The translations under genes and the position numbers were made by a program. From Chenopodium formosanum (lineage: Eukaryota > Streptophyta > Magnoliopsida > Caryophyllales > Amaranthaceae), in assembly GCA_024500155.1 (NCBI GenBank), contig CM044865.1, positions 37,348,482 through 37,412,481 on the forward strand: DNA of 64,000 bases, read 5' to 3'. Of this stretch, positions 1 to 12,470 are shown one piece after another. The notes under the pieces were generated by a model that was given only the letters and a program-made list of their open reading frames with translations, had not been told where the DNA came from and did no database searches. Each line of letters starts with the position of its first letter. The first letter of the stretch is position 1.

Positions 1-3000
1 GAGGGTCGATTAGTGAAAGCATCTCGTGAACAAACAAAAGGGCTTACCTCGAGTGGGAATGTGGAGATTTTCTTGTTTAGTTGTATAGGGGAAGCAAAAG
101 ACAATAAAAGCAATCCCGGAACTTTTCTCTATCCTATCATCTCATGCATTGCCCGGATCATACGATTTGATCTTATTCGGCAGACTTCTCACCAGTCTTA
201 GAAAAATAGGCCTTCAAGCCCGCTTAGGGAAGTCTATTGCACAAAAACGATGTAACACCAGTTGTATTTGCCAGTAAGGCGCTTTCTATTGTCTTTGCAT
301 CTCCCTGGTCAATTGCATTGCCTTTAGTATGGATATGTAGGAGAATCCTTCTAGTAAAAGCCATGTTCCCGCTCGGTTTCAAGCCTACTCTGTAGCGACT
401 GCCCCAGGCCCTTGACCCGACCAACTCACGTAAGTCCAATACTTGAAGTCTACTCTTCCCACTTAATGTCAATTGTCTACGATCAGTATTGATGGACTTC
501 CCCAGTCCTTTACTTTAAGGCTTCGAGCGGATAGGCAATGATAATTGGGAGCCAATAGACGATACGAACTACGGATCCCACCAAAGAAGACTTGAAAGCC
601 TTCTTCCCGAAACACCAATACGTTGCATGCTGCTGCCACTTCTTCAGACCAGCCTTCCTTCCATCCTTACTCTTTTTCTTATTTATAAACCTTCCCTTGC
701 TTCCTTTCGCACCTCGTCATAGCCCTGAAAAGCTCACTCGGAGTTCTAGTTAGAGAATGGGATATGATTCACTACTTGCCTACTGCTCCATGGGAGTCCT
801 TCCTCGGGGGATCGAAGAGAGCTACCGCTTTCGCCGTTGCTTGTTAGTTAACTAATGCCCTTTCACTACGGTTGACAGCTAGCCTTATTTAGTTTAGGAT
901 CGAATCCAAGTCTCTTTTACACAGCTTGCAAATTGCATTGCCCATTGCCTTACTTTAAAAAAGTAAGCAAGTCGAGTTCAAAAGCCTTTGTTTGGGGCCT
1001 CCGGCTAGACTAACTCCTATCTATTGATCATGTCTACTGTCTCTAGCTAATAAGATCTTCATTTTTTTCGAAAGATGCGCATAAACCCCTAAGCTGAATC
1101 TATATGGGGCCTTGTCTTAGGCCTAACTTGTGTAGGCTATCGTTCACCAATGTCTTGATCTAAGGCAAAAGCGAAGAAGAGTTCCTTCTACATAAGATTA
1201 GGACTGTAAGACTCACTCTTGCTCTTGAAGTACCTCTCTGGTGAGGTTATGAGATAGCTCGACCAGCCCTTGAACCTAGCCCTCGGAAGGCATACTTCTT
1301 GATTGTCTTTCTAACCAGCTTCGTAGATTATTATAAAATAGAAAGATTCCAGATTTTCCCCGAAGAAGGTCTTGACTCGCTTTCTTCAGTTCGATAGCCA
1401 CCACTAGTCGCAATTGGGGGCATGGGATTGACCCATTGATGGGAACAACGGAGGAAGGAATAGAGGAGCTTGCAGAAATCGAGGCGCCAGGATCAGACAA
1501 GATAGATACATATGTGTTTTTGTCAGCTGATTAGCTCCTTTGGGGAACGGGACCTGCTGGGCCAGAAGCCTCCTTTCCTTCAACTAATTCAAGCAATTCA
1601 GTCAGTAGAAAAGTCATCTCACTAAACATTTGATTATATACAACCTCGTGAACATTACAACCAATCAATCGAGAATCTTCTATCCATTTACATTTGTCCC
1701 GAACGGGCAAGAAAAGGATAAGAAAAGAGAGAAGAAGTCAATCCCAGGGAGGGAAGTTGCACGACTTGTCGGTAAAGGGCGAGTTTGTGTTCAGCTTTCT
1801 TTCTTTCGGTGTAAAGATTAGGTTTAAGCCCCCCTTAAACATAGAAAAACGAAGAGCTGGTGCTATAATAGGCCTGATGTCGGCGAAAGAAAGGGAATTG
1901 CACATTCACGCCACGACCCTAATGCTTTCGATCTCTCCATCACAGCATAGGCTGCGACGAAGCCTATCACACATAAAGAAGAGACGTAAGTTTTCACTCC
2001 TATTTACCTTTGTTATCATAGGACAGAATCTATGACTGACCCTTATACCAGCTGTAATCGAACAAGACGTCTACCTGCATATCCATGGTATCCGTTGCTA
2101 GCTTGAGTAAGTTTCTTACCATGAAACCGGAGCAGGAAAAGTTTGGTGCAGGTCTCATGGTATCACTTTGGCTCGGTGAACAGTGCCTTACTTGTCTATC
2201 CTCCTTCCTCGGATTCAATATCCACCGCGAATCCTTATCCTGGCATCTATCTAAGGTACCTAAATCCCTTACAACTTCGAGAACAAGACTCAAGCCAGAG
2301 GTTTTTTCGCTAGAATTTGTCATCAACGCCGAACAAGAGATCACAGTCGAGGAGATAGAGGGGGCTTACTATACTTTATATTGATTGTTGTAAAGAATTT
2401 CTTCTTCTTAATCCATCCGCGCTGTCCCACCTACGTGAAAGTAAAACAACCGAAAGACGGAAAAAATCTAGCAAAGGTACGAAGTGACACACTGAGTGGA
2501 AGACTTCCTTTAAGACAGTTCAAGCAAAGCAAAGTATGGCAGCAATGGACCCTCTTCTTTCTCGTTCTAAAAAATGATTTTTTGAAAACCCTTTGTCGGT
2601 TCAGGAGGTAAGGTATAGTAATTCTTCGTCTTTTGCTTGTCTTGGAAGCCGCAGGCGATGCCTTCTTGCTTGTGTAGTTGGCCTTGCCTGCTTTGTGTGG
2701 AAGTGCGTAAAGTAGGCTCAGCTTCTTTGGTAATAGGTGCGATATTGAAGGAGTTCAGGGCTAAGGACTGGAGCTTTATTCCCACTCCCAGTAGAGTAGT
2801 CTGTCTTCAGTAGTTCGCTTGGAAAGTAGTTTTTCGTAAGCAGGAGCGTAGCGCTTCGCGAGTAAAGGGGCAGGATTAGCTTCTTCCCTTTATAGTGGCT
2901 TCTGTCATTTTCACAGAAAAAGAGAAATTCCCCCTATCTCTACTTCTGCTAACGAACGCTAGAATTGGGATATCGAGAAAGAGGGTAGACCGTAGAAGGT

Positions 3001-5626
3001 TCAACAAAGAAAAGCAAGTACATTCGAGCATTCGATTCAGGCCCTGCAAGCCACGAAGCGAGAGCAGGTGCCAAAGAAAAGTTTAGAGGGACTCGTTGAA
3101 TGAAATCTTATATAATAGATTTGCCAATGATCTCATTAACAGAAGCAAAAGGTCATAGACCAAAGAAAGGGGACGGGCTATATCCCACTATGAACGAAAA
3201 GATGCACAAGCTAGATCCATTATCCAATCCCTTGACTTGAACCTTAACTTATACAATCTGTATAGTTAGAATTCATGTCCGAACCCAGAACTAGGCATTG
3301 ATTCCCATCTCGGTCAATCAATCGGCCCTCCTAGTAAGAAGAACAGCGAGCAGCGGAGAAGATCCCAACAACGGCTATTTGAACACCGCTTACTGTACCA
3401 GCGGTTGCTGATTCAATTGGCTTAGATTCAATAGCTGCCGAGTCGATAACCGGATTCTTCAGTACTGATACAAAAGCTCACTCATTCCGGAATGGTCGAG
3501 GAGATTCATGAGAGGCAAGAGCAGGAACCACAGCTTGACTGGAAATACGAAAGGCGGAAAAAGGCTCTTTAACCCACTAACTCTTAAAACCAGAGAAAGA
3601 AATAAGGCTGGCTGTCCTAACGAGGAATGGCACTTCACTGACTTAATCCCTTAGAGCACCTTGTATTATTAAGAGATTGGATACCCCGCACCTATGCACA
3701 AAGGAAATCTCTCACACACTACAAGACGCCTAAGAATAAAGAATCAGTAGAGACTGACGTCTAGCCGCTTTTTATCATATCTGCAGAGATAGTCGCTGCC
3801 TTTACCGATTAGCTACGTGAGCGCTCCTCATAGAACAAGAAGAACAACGAGGGGGGGTACTCCCCCCAGTGGAAAGACTGCGGATAGGGCTCAAATACCA
3901 GAATCAAGATCCAAGGCCTTCCCCCTCCCCCGATTCTATTCAGGACAAGCGAACCAGAAGGTCTAGTCAGAGCCGCCAGGTTTGGAACAAAACAGTCTCG
4001 CCGGAATCAGGAACAAGGGATAAGCACCGTAAGGAATTCGATTTCGATAACATCACGAGGATAGAAGGGACATAACAAAAGAGGAAGTGAGACAGGGCTT
4101 AATAAAAAACTTATCGTCTATTGCCCTTGTAGTTGCAGAGGAGAATCCTCGGTATCTTTTCTTTTGGCCCTGCAAATAAGCTTTCACTTAACAGAGTGGC
4201 TAGGGATTTTCTTTAAGTAGCGCCTCCTTCCTTTCCTTTCCTTTCGCATTTCTTCTCGACCAGGACGGGTGAAATGAAATGCTCTAATCTAAGCCCGATC
4301 GGGGGATATAGGCATAAACTCTCAATTCGACGTCTACTCTTTCTCTTATCAAACTCATTCACATTCATGAGCAGCTGCTTTGGAACAGAAAGAAGCTACC
4401 ACGCCACGGATTCCCTGATCAAGCTTGCATCCGCGCAAGTACGAGAAAAGCTTGATAGAGTGTTCAATAGTTGGATCAACCGGACTTTTGATATGGATTG
4501 GATGCTGAATCCACGTCTTTCGGCAGATGGAAGTCTTTGCGGAGAAGCTAGCTGAATTTTGAAGTTTTCCGCCTGTTAATACCTTCGGTCCTGCATTTCA
4601 TCGGTATTGTATTGCTGCTACCTAAGTAAGATGTCATAGGCCTAAGAATAAGCGCTTGAGGCCGAATCCTTGGATAGGTTTGGAAGTGGAAAAAGACTAG
4701 AAGCGAATTCCACAACGGGTTCTCTCAACAGATGAATTCAACCCTGCTTAAAAGACCGAAAAAGGGCTATTGAGCCCTGAGTTCAACCGTTGAATTGAAG
4801 AGATTATAGCCTTAGATCCAGTTCAGTTTGATGGAACCACAAGGAAGTCTACACGAACAGTGGCAAAAGAAGCCTTATTCAAAAGATATGCTTTGCTTGT
4901 TAGCCTTTCACAAACCTGATAGGTAGGCCTGGATGCATATGGTAACTTTGAGTCAAAATCAACCTATCTCATTGCTGCTAATCAAATACAAAGGGATAAG
5001 CCCGATGGTGATAAGAACTTTGTTTGGAGGCCAAAACACAAAGAAAAAGACAGGTTTTTTTTATTTGCCTGCTGACCTTTTCTAGGCCTCCTTCCCGCGG
5101 AACTGGATTGTCGATATCGACCGAATTTGTACTAACTGAAGAAGAAAAAAGATCTTTTTTCTGCAACACTGCCTCTGTTTGAGGCGCCCTATCATTGCGT
5201 TTTCTGCTGATCTTATTCAGACTCCGAGTGATTCCCTATTCCATTTTGTTCTTTTTTTTATATGAAAATGGCAGCTTACTAGACAACGCAGAAGGTTTAT
5301 TCTTTCCATAGATGCCCGATTCGTTTCCTATATACGCTTCCGTTCCATCCGACTACATTGAACTCCTACTAAAAAAGCGCGTAAGGGGCCACCCACCCTC
5401 TCTCCCTTACCCTCTCACTCCCTAAGGAATGAGAGGCCACATCTAACTCTGGAAAAAACTTTCATACTTAAGGTCATTTTTTTCCTATGGATTCCTCCAA
5501 CCCAATGAAGAAAAGAGTATAAGGAATTCTTTCTATATAAATATTCATACAAAAAGCAAAATGGTCAAAGCATATCTTACTGAATAATCTGACTGAATGA
5601 GGAAGAGCTCCTTATGTAGTTTCACT
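1..5626. other. Mitochondrial-type non-coding region, no recognised gene
   Basis: I recognise no gene here. Open frames of 60-113 codons exist (for example 1694-2035, 2085-2384, 3869-4075 and 4274-4555 on the plus strand), but none shows a protein motif I know. I found no tRNA by eye when looking for T-arm GTTCRANNC patterns. One TTACTT/AAGTAAGCAA hairpin repeat lies near 945-966. Confidence 0.5.
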
Positions 5627-6073
5627 TTACCACCATCTGAAATGCGCGAAACTTCGATTGGCGGAAGCCAGTCCTTGAAGATTCTCCCTTTTCTTACGCG
5701 AAATTCCCCTCTTTCGGTAAGCATCCAGTATCTCATCAAATAAACATTTCTCTAAGCTTATCCTGTAGGATATACGTCGTTTGAAAGCTGCTTCAAGGAT
5801 CCAACGAATAGCTAAGGTTTGTTGACGATCCCTGGCTACAATCCCGGGGACATCATAAATAGTACCGGCTACTCTTACTTTTTCTACTTTGCATATGGGC
5901 TTTATATAATCTACGGCGTCAACCATAAGTTTGATTACATCGCCTTCAGTTCGAGCTGGGCGATGAAAAGTTTTATAAACAATAGCACGAACCTTCGTTC
6001 TTTTACCAACTTTCATGTGAAAGTTGACCAATTTCTTGATCAATTGTTTTTGCTCACTATCTAAGCCCCCCAT
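5627..6073 (-). CDS. rps7: Mitochondrial ribosomal protein S7
   Basis: Encodes small-subunit ribosomal protein S7 of the mitochondrial ribosome, which binds the 3' domain of the small rRNA. The 148-residue reading starts MGGLD and ends SFAHFRWW, matching the usual start, end and length of plant mitochondrial S7. The central GTIYDVPGIVARDRQQTLAI stretch and the KRRISYRISLEKC motif are typical of the family. The open frame continues 27 codons upstream (to 6154), but I chose the ATG at 6071-6073 because homologues begin there. No stop or frameshift is visible, so the gene is intact as DNA. A nuclear copy would normally lack suitable expression and targeting signals, so expression in this context is doubtful. 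The nearest recognised neighbour is the plasmid polymerase fragment about 0.9 kb to the right. Confidence 0.93.
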   Translation of the reverse strand: MGGLDSEQKQLIKKLVNFHMKVGKRTKVRAIVYKTFHRPARTEGDVIKLMVDAVDYIKPICKVEKVRVAGTIYDVPGIVARDRQQTLAIRWILEAAFKRRISYRISLEKCLFDEILDAYRKRGISRKKRENLQGLASANRSFAHFRWW

Positions 6074-6977
6074 ATAACTGAGAATTTCCGAGCAATTGGA
6101 AGCAGCTCCGGCACCCGTAGATTTTGCACCTTCTAACATAACAGAGTCGATCATTCTCCTAACGCTTTTTCATTCACGATTTTATGTTCGTCATTCTTTG
6201 TCGATTATTCCCCTCTTATATCTTATATATATATATTATATGATTAATGATTCTTTTCGAACAAACTGGACGAGGGGATGATCCGGACCCAGTTCTATTT
6301 TCATATCACTGATGATCTCATAATCAGTCCCCACCTTCGGGACTCGCTGTTGGACAAGTCCCGAAACTCTTTTTAAGTTGAGCTGATTCTTCAAGAGGAG
6401 TCCGGCTTCCGCCTGGAGGTAATGTCATATGCTAAGATGCTAAGACCGGATAAGCATGACAGTTACTTTACATTCAATAGCAGCTCCTTCTGTCCTCACA
6501 GTGTCCTTTTCACGTGCACGTGGATATCGTAACTCTTGATCGGACTGGAAGGGACACTGGCTTCATTCCTATCCCAAGAGCGAGTAAGGATCCAAGGCAA
6601 GATGACGAAGGTAAGAGGGAAAGTGCTAAGACCTTTAATGCCCCATCTAGGGAGATAAAAGGACTTAGAGCCTTTCTTTTTTCCCATGGTCTTATCTTAG
6701 AAATCCTTAGAATCAAAGATCAGGTTATTTCCTGGCTGCAGAAAGGTTGAAGGTCAAGGGATGGACTGTTTCTTTGCCGAGATAATACCCTGAGCCCTCA
6801 CTGAGCTCGATTGTTCGAATTGCTTTCCTAAGAGAATAGAGGTTAAAGAGCGGCCAGAGTGACTAGGAACGTCTCTCTCTGATAGATCAAGTAGCCATTA
6901 CGAGAGAAGCAGAGGGATCCGAGGTACTCCTCCTGGGAAGTACTACTTCTTTGTAAGAATCGCTAGATCCAGTTGCA
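6074..6977. other. Mitochondrial-type spacer
   Basis: No recognised gene. An AT-rich run of TATATA lies at about 6227-6242, upstream of rps7 on its strand. It could be part of a leader or promoter, but I see no clear mitochondrial promoter motif. Confidence 0.4.
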
Positions 6978-7534
6978 GTGCGACTAACTCACTTCATCAT
7001 CTTGATACCTTACTTAACCACGGTACAAGATTATATGGTTTTGGAACCAATACAGATAAGTATTTATGATCTTCCTAATCAGAAGAAGAAGAGGCGTCGG
7101 GTTACTCTCAGAGTTTCTTCTTCTAAGAGAGATCGTAAGAAGACTGAAATCTCTACCGTTTTAAACTTCATTCATCAAATAAAAAGGATGCCCATATTGC
7201 AATGAGTGTAGTAGACGGGATGCGTCTTCTAAAAGACGCTCCTATATACACAGTTCACGATAACTTTATAACAACAGCTGAATATAGCTATATTATACCA
7301 AAGATTTATCACGGCGTCTTTCGTAACATGGGCCCTCCACTTTCAATCATCAACGAGTTCATCTATATGAATGTTTTTGAACATAGTTCTAATGAACCTT
7401 TCACTACCAATAAGGTAATATCAAAAGAGAGGCTGAAAACAGCCTTAGAGGCTAATGTACTAGAGAGTATAAAAAAGAACAAGAAGATGATGGCAACTTG
7501 GAATGAAAGGATCTCGGGTATACTGACCGCTTAG
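6978..7534 (+). pseudogene. rpo: C-terminal fragment of phage-type RNA polymerase from a linear mitochondrial plasmid, frameshifted
   Basis: Two overlapping frames together give the C-terminal part of a single-subunit, T7-like RNA polymerase of the type found on linear mitochondrial plasmids of plants and fungi. The first frame (to 7205) holds the basic VTLRVSSSKRDRKKTE stretch and ends NFIHQ. The second (from 7202) carries IYTVHDNFITTAEYS, which includes the conserved His-Asp of the family, then FRNMGPPLSIINEFIYMN. The two parts should be one protein: KDAHIAM is read in the second frame just after FIHQ, so there is a frameshift near 7180-7190. The palm and fingers regions are absent, so this is a non-functional remnant. 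Such fragments are common in plant mitochondrial genomes, which supports the mitochondrial origin of the segment. Confidence 0.82.
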
Positions 7535-9100
7535 ATTTATGGCAAATGGCAGTTCTTGTTGATTCTCTATTTATACTGTGGATAGTCGATTTTTTAGAGC
7601 GAGCACGAATCTTTGCGGGATTCAACAAACAATTCATCAGTTGTTGAATCATCCAATTTTGCTGATTCAACTTACTCTTCTCATGAAGCTCCTAATCTCA
7701 CTGGCAGTTGAATCATGTCATTTAGGTGATTGATTCCACTTACATCAGTGTATGTAATACGAATACTAACATCACAGGTATGTAGTCGCTAAAGTGAAGC
7801 TTTTGGAAGGAAGGTTGACTATTTTGTAGGGCTGCTCTCTTCTGCGTCGACTGCTATGTGCTAAAGGCTGCGGAATAAGAGCGATAAGGCTTTCTGGATT
7901 CACCCCATCTTCTTTTCTGGGCCTTGAATATTAAGCCCAATCTGTGGTTTTGTCATACAATAAGATAAAATTAGTTTGGACTCGTTAGGGTTGGCCCATT
8001 ACCTTGAGTGAGGCCTAACGTGTACACCTCTTGTTGTGATCTTATCCACTGATGGGTCTTGCTTTAAGCCCACTATCCTAATAGGTCCCTCTTGTGTCGG
8101 GTTAAGGCTCCACCTCATGTTGGGTTAAGGGCTTAGTTGAACCCAATTTCTTCACTTGTAGTCTAGGGCTTTGCTTGGCATTGGGCTTCGTTGCTTTCCT
8201 GGTCTTTGATTGAACCTAAACCAAAGTCTATAGGCTGAATTAGGAGAATGGAAACCTATTGGTTCTGCAGAGCTAAGCCGGTAAGCAAGAAAGGAAACTG
8301 ACCGGGAAGTGCTATTCACTCTTCCTAAAAAGCTTTTTTTTCCTGGCATTCAAGACTGGCATGTACAGTGAGAAGTGCGCAAGACCGGAAAGACTGCTAA
8401 CACCGGTTAGTTCTTTGCTCTCTGTCAATCAATATCAATAATGGAACTGGCTTGCTAACAGAATCTGTAACAGGATAGCTTTCAAAATATTACAAACTTG
8501 AAATAGCTTAACTGTCGCAATTAGCTTCCCTGACTTGCTTTGCTAGCTTCTACTTTAATGCAGAACTCCCAATAGCAGGAATTACACTCGATGGATTGGT
8601 GAAAGAACCCGGCTTTCTAGCTTGTCCTTTACTCTTCACACGAAAGCTTTCGGGACGAAGTGACTCAAACAAAGCAAAGCGAAGAGGTTCTTTAGCGTAG
8701 GCTAGTCAATTTACTTGGAGTAGCTTTCCCGCTGCCCTCCCAGTTGAAGTCATAAGGTAAGCAAGCCTCTCTAGTGAGAGTTCTTACATTGAGAGTAAAC
8801 TTACCCTCCTATGATAGTGCTAGGTCCTTCTATTCCTAATCCCTCTGTCGATAAGCTGCTAGGCAGCATCCCCGGAAGGACCTATGCGTGAAGGTAGTTT
8901 AGGAATGGGGTTGGGCAAGAAGCTCGATGCAGGGAGTCTCTATAATCTTTTAGATCGATCGGGGCTTTGCTCCAACACTTAAGCTTTCACCCAAGGTATT
9001 TGGCTACTCAGCTTGAAGCAGGAACAGAGAGAAGGCTCCAATCCAGCGTTCTTTAGAAAGTTTGGGATATAATATAGGGTCAATAAGGATCATTTACCCC
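7535..9100. other. Mitochondrial-type spacer with possible nuclear-type insert
   Basis: No gene recognised. The part from about 7915 to 8260 differs in texture: it repeats GGCCCA and AGCCCAAT-like words typical of nuclear LTR retroelement U3 regions. It may be a piece of nuclear retroelement moved into mitochondrial DNA, but I see no LTR ends. Confidence 0.3.
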
Positions 9101-9135
9101 TGAAGAAGTTTCCTTTAACACTCAACGGTCAGTTT

Positions 9136-9471
9136 GTGTTGCAAGGAGATGAGGAACTTTACTACGAGTTCCCGGAACCATGGTGTGACCCACGGACCAA
9201 GGTTCGAAGACTTGGGTTGGAGATTTTCTTTGCTGAAGCAAGAGATCCGGAATTGATCAAGACCTGGTTTAAGGAAAAACGGGAAGTTCCCGCAGAAGAC
9301 GAAGATTTGGTGAAGCACTTATGTTATGGTGTTCTCCGCAAGATGTTTCAGTTTGCCGATCCCGAAGAGCGAGGTTTCGATCCGACAGCCTTAATGATAC
9401 CTCCCTCGGACCACGTTTCCCATGATTGGAGCGTGGAGTGCAAGATGGATAACGGATCCTTGAATTTATAA
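9136..9471 (+). CDS. Unrecognised open frame, possibly transposon-related
   Basis: An open frame of 111 codons that also stays open for some codons upstream of its first possible start, so it is probably part of a longer former protein. It is rich in charged residues and contains ELYYEFPEPWCDPRTKVRRL and GLEIFFAEARDPELIKTWF. I do not recognise the family. It lies just upstream, on the same strand, of a frame resembling the protease-RT linker of a gypsy polyprotein, so it may be another piece of the same old insert. That is a guess from position only. Confidence 0.3.
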   Translation: MLQGDEELYYEFPEPWCDPRTKVRRLGLEIFFAEARDPELIKTWFKEKREVPAEDEDLVKHLCYGVLRKMFQFADPEERGFDPTALMIPPSDHVSHDWSVECKMDNGSLNL

Positions 9472-9535
9472 TTATTCCTCGGAAACCGCCCAAAAATCTT
9501 TCCCACCTCTCTAAACCATTCCTCTAACTCATTCG

Positions 9536-9919
9536 ATGGATATGATACCGATAAATAAATCGTCATCCAGCCTCTCCTCATTGCATACTGAATCCGATAT
9601 CTCTGATTCAGAAAATTCCAACCCTGATCTAACACCAGAACCTATTTTCATTCAAAACATTGAACCTGAACATTCTGCATTATCTGATGATGAATTGTCT
9701 AATGCACCTAGGACATGCATGTCTCTAGTAGAAGAGTCAGTCATTGTAAATATAGAGTCAGATAGTGATGTAAAAGAAGTCCATGTAGGGTCCTCATTGT
9801 CTCATGATGAACAGTCCTCATTCATTGCATTACTGAAAGAGTATGTAGATAGCTACGTCCAGAATTTCTACTACACTCAACAGGCAGCCAGTCTTCTTCT
9901 CACATCCCATATTACATAA
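9536..9919 (+). pseudogene. Remnant of a Ty3/gypsy polyprotein (protease-RT linker)
   Basis: The frame is acidic in its first two thirds and then reads KEVHVGSSLSHDEQSSFIAL followed by LKEYVD. This matches the linker before reverse transcriptase in plant Ty3/gypsy polyproteins, where a basic 'K-I/V-G-x-x-L' step is followed by 'LLKEYxDVFAWS'. Here the match breaks off after KEYVD and the frame ends in unrelated residues, so no RT follows. It sits inside the mitochondrial segment. Plant mitochondrial genomes often hold such captured nuclear retroelement scraps. The assignment rests on one motif, so it is moderate. Confidence 0.5.
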
Positions 9920-11726
9920 GGTCAATCAATAGAAGAAAGCTGATATGATATAAGGCAGAGGACGGTGACGGTAAGAGTGATGATACCTAAAACTAGGCGA
10001 ACTTACTTTGGAAACTTAAACGAATCAATTCCCACTTGATCCATTCTTCTGACTGCGCTAGCATCATCGGATACGGCAACAGAGATTCTTCCAACTTCGC
10101 TCTCAGAGGCGGGCTTGTAGACTATTGAATTAAAAATCATCATCATCGCCTTTTTTATTTCCTCTAAACCTACCGTGTGCCTATTTGGAGCTTTTTACAG
10201 TCAAAGTCACTTTGACCAGTATCATGAGCTATCGAGTCTTCTACCAACGAAACAAGATCCTCCTCCATCTCCGCACGCCTACCAAAGGATTGGTGATTCG
10301 GAGTGTCATGGTTCGAAGGGTCAGGAGGTTTAGGTGGGACAATGATGTTCTGCTTCGGGTTATCCTTATTGGGTTGGTTTGGGGGATGGAAGATGGCCTT
10401 TTTGCATGGAACTATTACATGCAGGCACACGCATGGGCTTTGACAACTAGGACGGGTCAGTCTATCTACTGCTTGCGCAATAGGTCCATTCTATCTATTG
10501 CTTGCGATCATTAGTCAACTTACTTTCTTTCAGCTTTCCCCCGTGTGGATATCGCCCGCTTCAAATAGAGAAAAATGATAAAATGAAGCACATTCACATA
10601 CTAGGATCCCCCAGAGAATGGAAATGTGAAGCATATCGCCTAGGCCATCGACCAGAATCCCAGCTGAACTTCTTAAGTTCACTTCTCCTGAAAGAGTCTT
10701 AATGGTAGAAGAAACAGCTGATGGTGAAGTCAGTGAAGAAGATTTTTCCTATAATACGCATCGAATGGGCAGAATGCGCTCTTAGCAATTGAATCAGAAT
10801 AGGCTGTTAGAGAAGGGCTTGTTTGCTATTAAATAGAGTCGGTTGTTAACGAATAAGCTGCTTGAGTAACCGATGTGATGTGAGAGTTAGAAAAGAAAGC
10901 TAACTTTACTTCATGCGTAATCCTGTTCTTGCAATAGCCGGTCTGTCTGGTCTTGTTGGTGAATGCTTATCCGTTGTTAGCGCTTTCGACTTCTCTTCTC
11001 ATCTCACAGATGTCGTCTTGAGAGTTCCATCCTCACCCGGGCTTAGCTCTTTGAAGCAGATGTTGAAGGAATAAGCGATACCATTGAATCCGTTGTCAGA
11101 GTATGAGCTGCAGTTGTTCACGAATCCGTTTCAGGTTCTCGGGAAGAAGAGAAGGAAGACGGTGCTATAGAAGAAGTTCGTGTAGGAAGAGTAGCTGTTG
11201 TCTCTTTCCCCGCAATGTCAGATCAGGAAGAGCCGGCTTTACTTTCTCTGTGGTTCGCTTTCCCTTCCTTACTTATTCAAGTAAGTAAGTCAATTGCATT
11301 GCCTTACTCTAACAAGAAAGAGGGAACTGATTCCTCAGATTTCCAGGGTTAATAGGCGAGTCAGGGGAGGTTGAATCAGAATAAGAGTTAGCGGGGGATA
11401 GACCAAAGGAATGGATTAAATATAGTTAGTAGAAATGGAACCTTGAATGCAAGTTCTGAGGGAGAAGACAGGAAGGAAGTTTCATTTTGCTTTGTCAGCA
11501 AACCAGCAGCAATCCGCTTAAAAGCCAGTAGCACGATAGTACTTCCGTGGTCCTTGAGAAGTCCTTTAGGAGCACTTTTTTCATCCAACTAGAAATGGAA
11601 TAAGAGAAGAAAGCAATGCCCAAAGACTCCCATGCCTTTCTTGGTCGGACCAACCCAACCGGTGATTTCGGACAAGTCTTTCTTCATTTTTGAGCAAGAA
11701 GCGGAACTAGAGGGATGAAATGAAAA
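9920..11726. other. Mitochondrial-type spacer upstream of atp6
   Basis: No gene recognised. It contains one copy of the inverted repeat described at 10870-10916, and a TTACTCTAACAAG repeat near 11,304-11,316. The frames on both strands at 10.17-10.51 kb look like mutual shadows. Confidence 0.4.
10870..10916 (+). repeat. Inverted repeat copy A (partner at 18019-18066)
   Basis: A block of about 45 bp containing GAGAGTTAGAAAAGAAAGC and ending TTCATGC recurs in inverted orientation about 7.1 kb away, with only a few differences. Short inverted repeats like this mediate rearrangement in plant mitochondrial genomes. Both copies lie inside the mitochondrial segment. Confidence 0.75.
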
Positions 11727-11735
11727 GTGTTTATT

Positions 11736-12470
11736 ATGATTACGCCCAACAGCCCACTTGAGCAATTTTCCATTCTCCCATTGATTTCTATGAAAATAGG
11801 AAACTTGTATTTCTCATTCACAAATCCATCTTTGTTTATGCTGCTAACTCTCAGTTTGGTCCTACTTCTGCTTCATTTTGTTACTAAAAAGGGAGGAGGA
11901 AACTCAGTACCAAATGTTTGGCAATCCTTGGTAGAGCTTATTTATGATTTCGTGCTGAACCTGGTAAACGAACAAATAGGTGGTCTTTCCGAAAATGTTA
12001 AACAAAAGTTTTTCCCTTGCATCTTGGTCACTTTTACTTTTTTGTTATTTCATAATCTCCAGGGTATGATACCCTATAGCTTTACAGTTACAAGTCATTT
12101 TCTCATTACTTTGGGTCTTTCATTTTCCATTTTTATTGGCATTACTATAGTGGGATTTCAAAGAAATGGGCTTCATTTTTTAAGCTTCTCATTACCTGCA
12201 GGAGTCTCGCTGCCGTTAGCACCTTTTTTAGTACTCCTTGAGCTAATCCCTCATTGTTTTCGCGCATTAAGCTCAGGAATACGTTTATTTGCTAATATGA
12301 TGGCCGGTCATAGTTCAGTAAAGATTTTAAGTGGGTTCGCTTGGACTATGCTATGTATGAATGATCTATTATATTTCATAGGAGATCTTGGTCCTTTATT
12401 TATAGTTCTTGCATTAACCGGTCTTGAATTAGGTGTAGCTAGATTACAAGCTCATATTTTACGATCTTAA
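11736..12470 (+). CDS. atp6: Mitochondrial ATP synthase subunit a (ATP6), C-terminus frameshifted
   Basis: Encodes subunit a of the F1Fo ATP synthase, the membrane part that forms the proton path beside the c-ring. The frame begins at ATG 11736 (a GTG at 11727 is also in frame) and includes the family core SPLEQFSILPLI, several hydrophobic segments and FRALSSGIRLFANMMAGHS, which carries the essential arginine. Several residues are the unedited forms (for example LIPHCF and ALSSG), as expected for genomic mitochondrial DNA. The C-terminus is altered: after LQAHIL the frame reads RS-stop, while shifting by one base from about 12450 recovers the normal plant ending ICIYLNDAINLHQ. One T seems to be missing from the run near 12448-12452. 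This removes the usual last segment and suggests decay, or a base-call error. Confidence 0.92.
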   Translation: MITPNSPLEQFSILPLISMKIGNLYFSFTNPSLFMLLTLSLVLLLLHFVTKKGGGNSVPNVWQSLVELIYDFVLNLVNEQIGGLSENVKQKFFPCILVTFTFLLFHNLQGMIPYSFTVTSHFLITLGLSFSIFIGITIVGFQRNGLHFLSFSLPAGVSLPLAPFLVLLELIPHCFRALSSGIRLFANMMAGHSSVKILSGFAWTMLCMNDLLYFIGDLGPLFIVLALTGLELGVARLQAHILRS

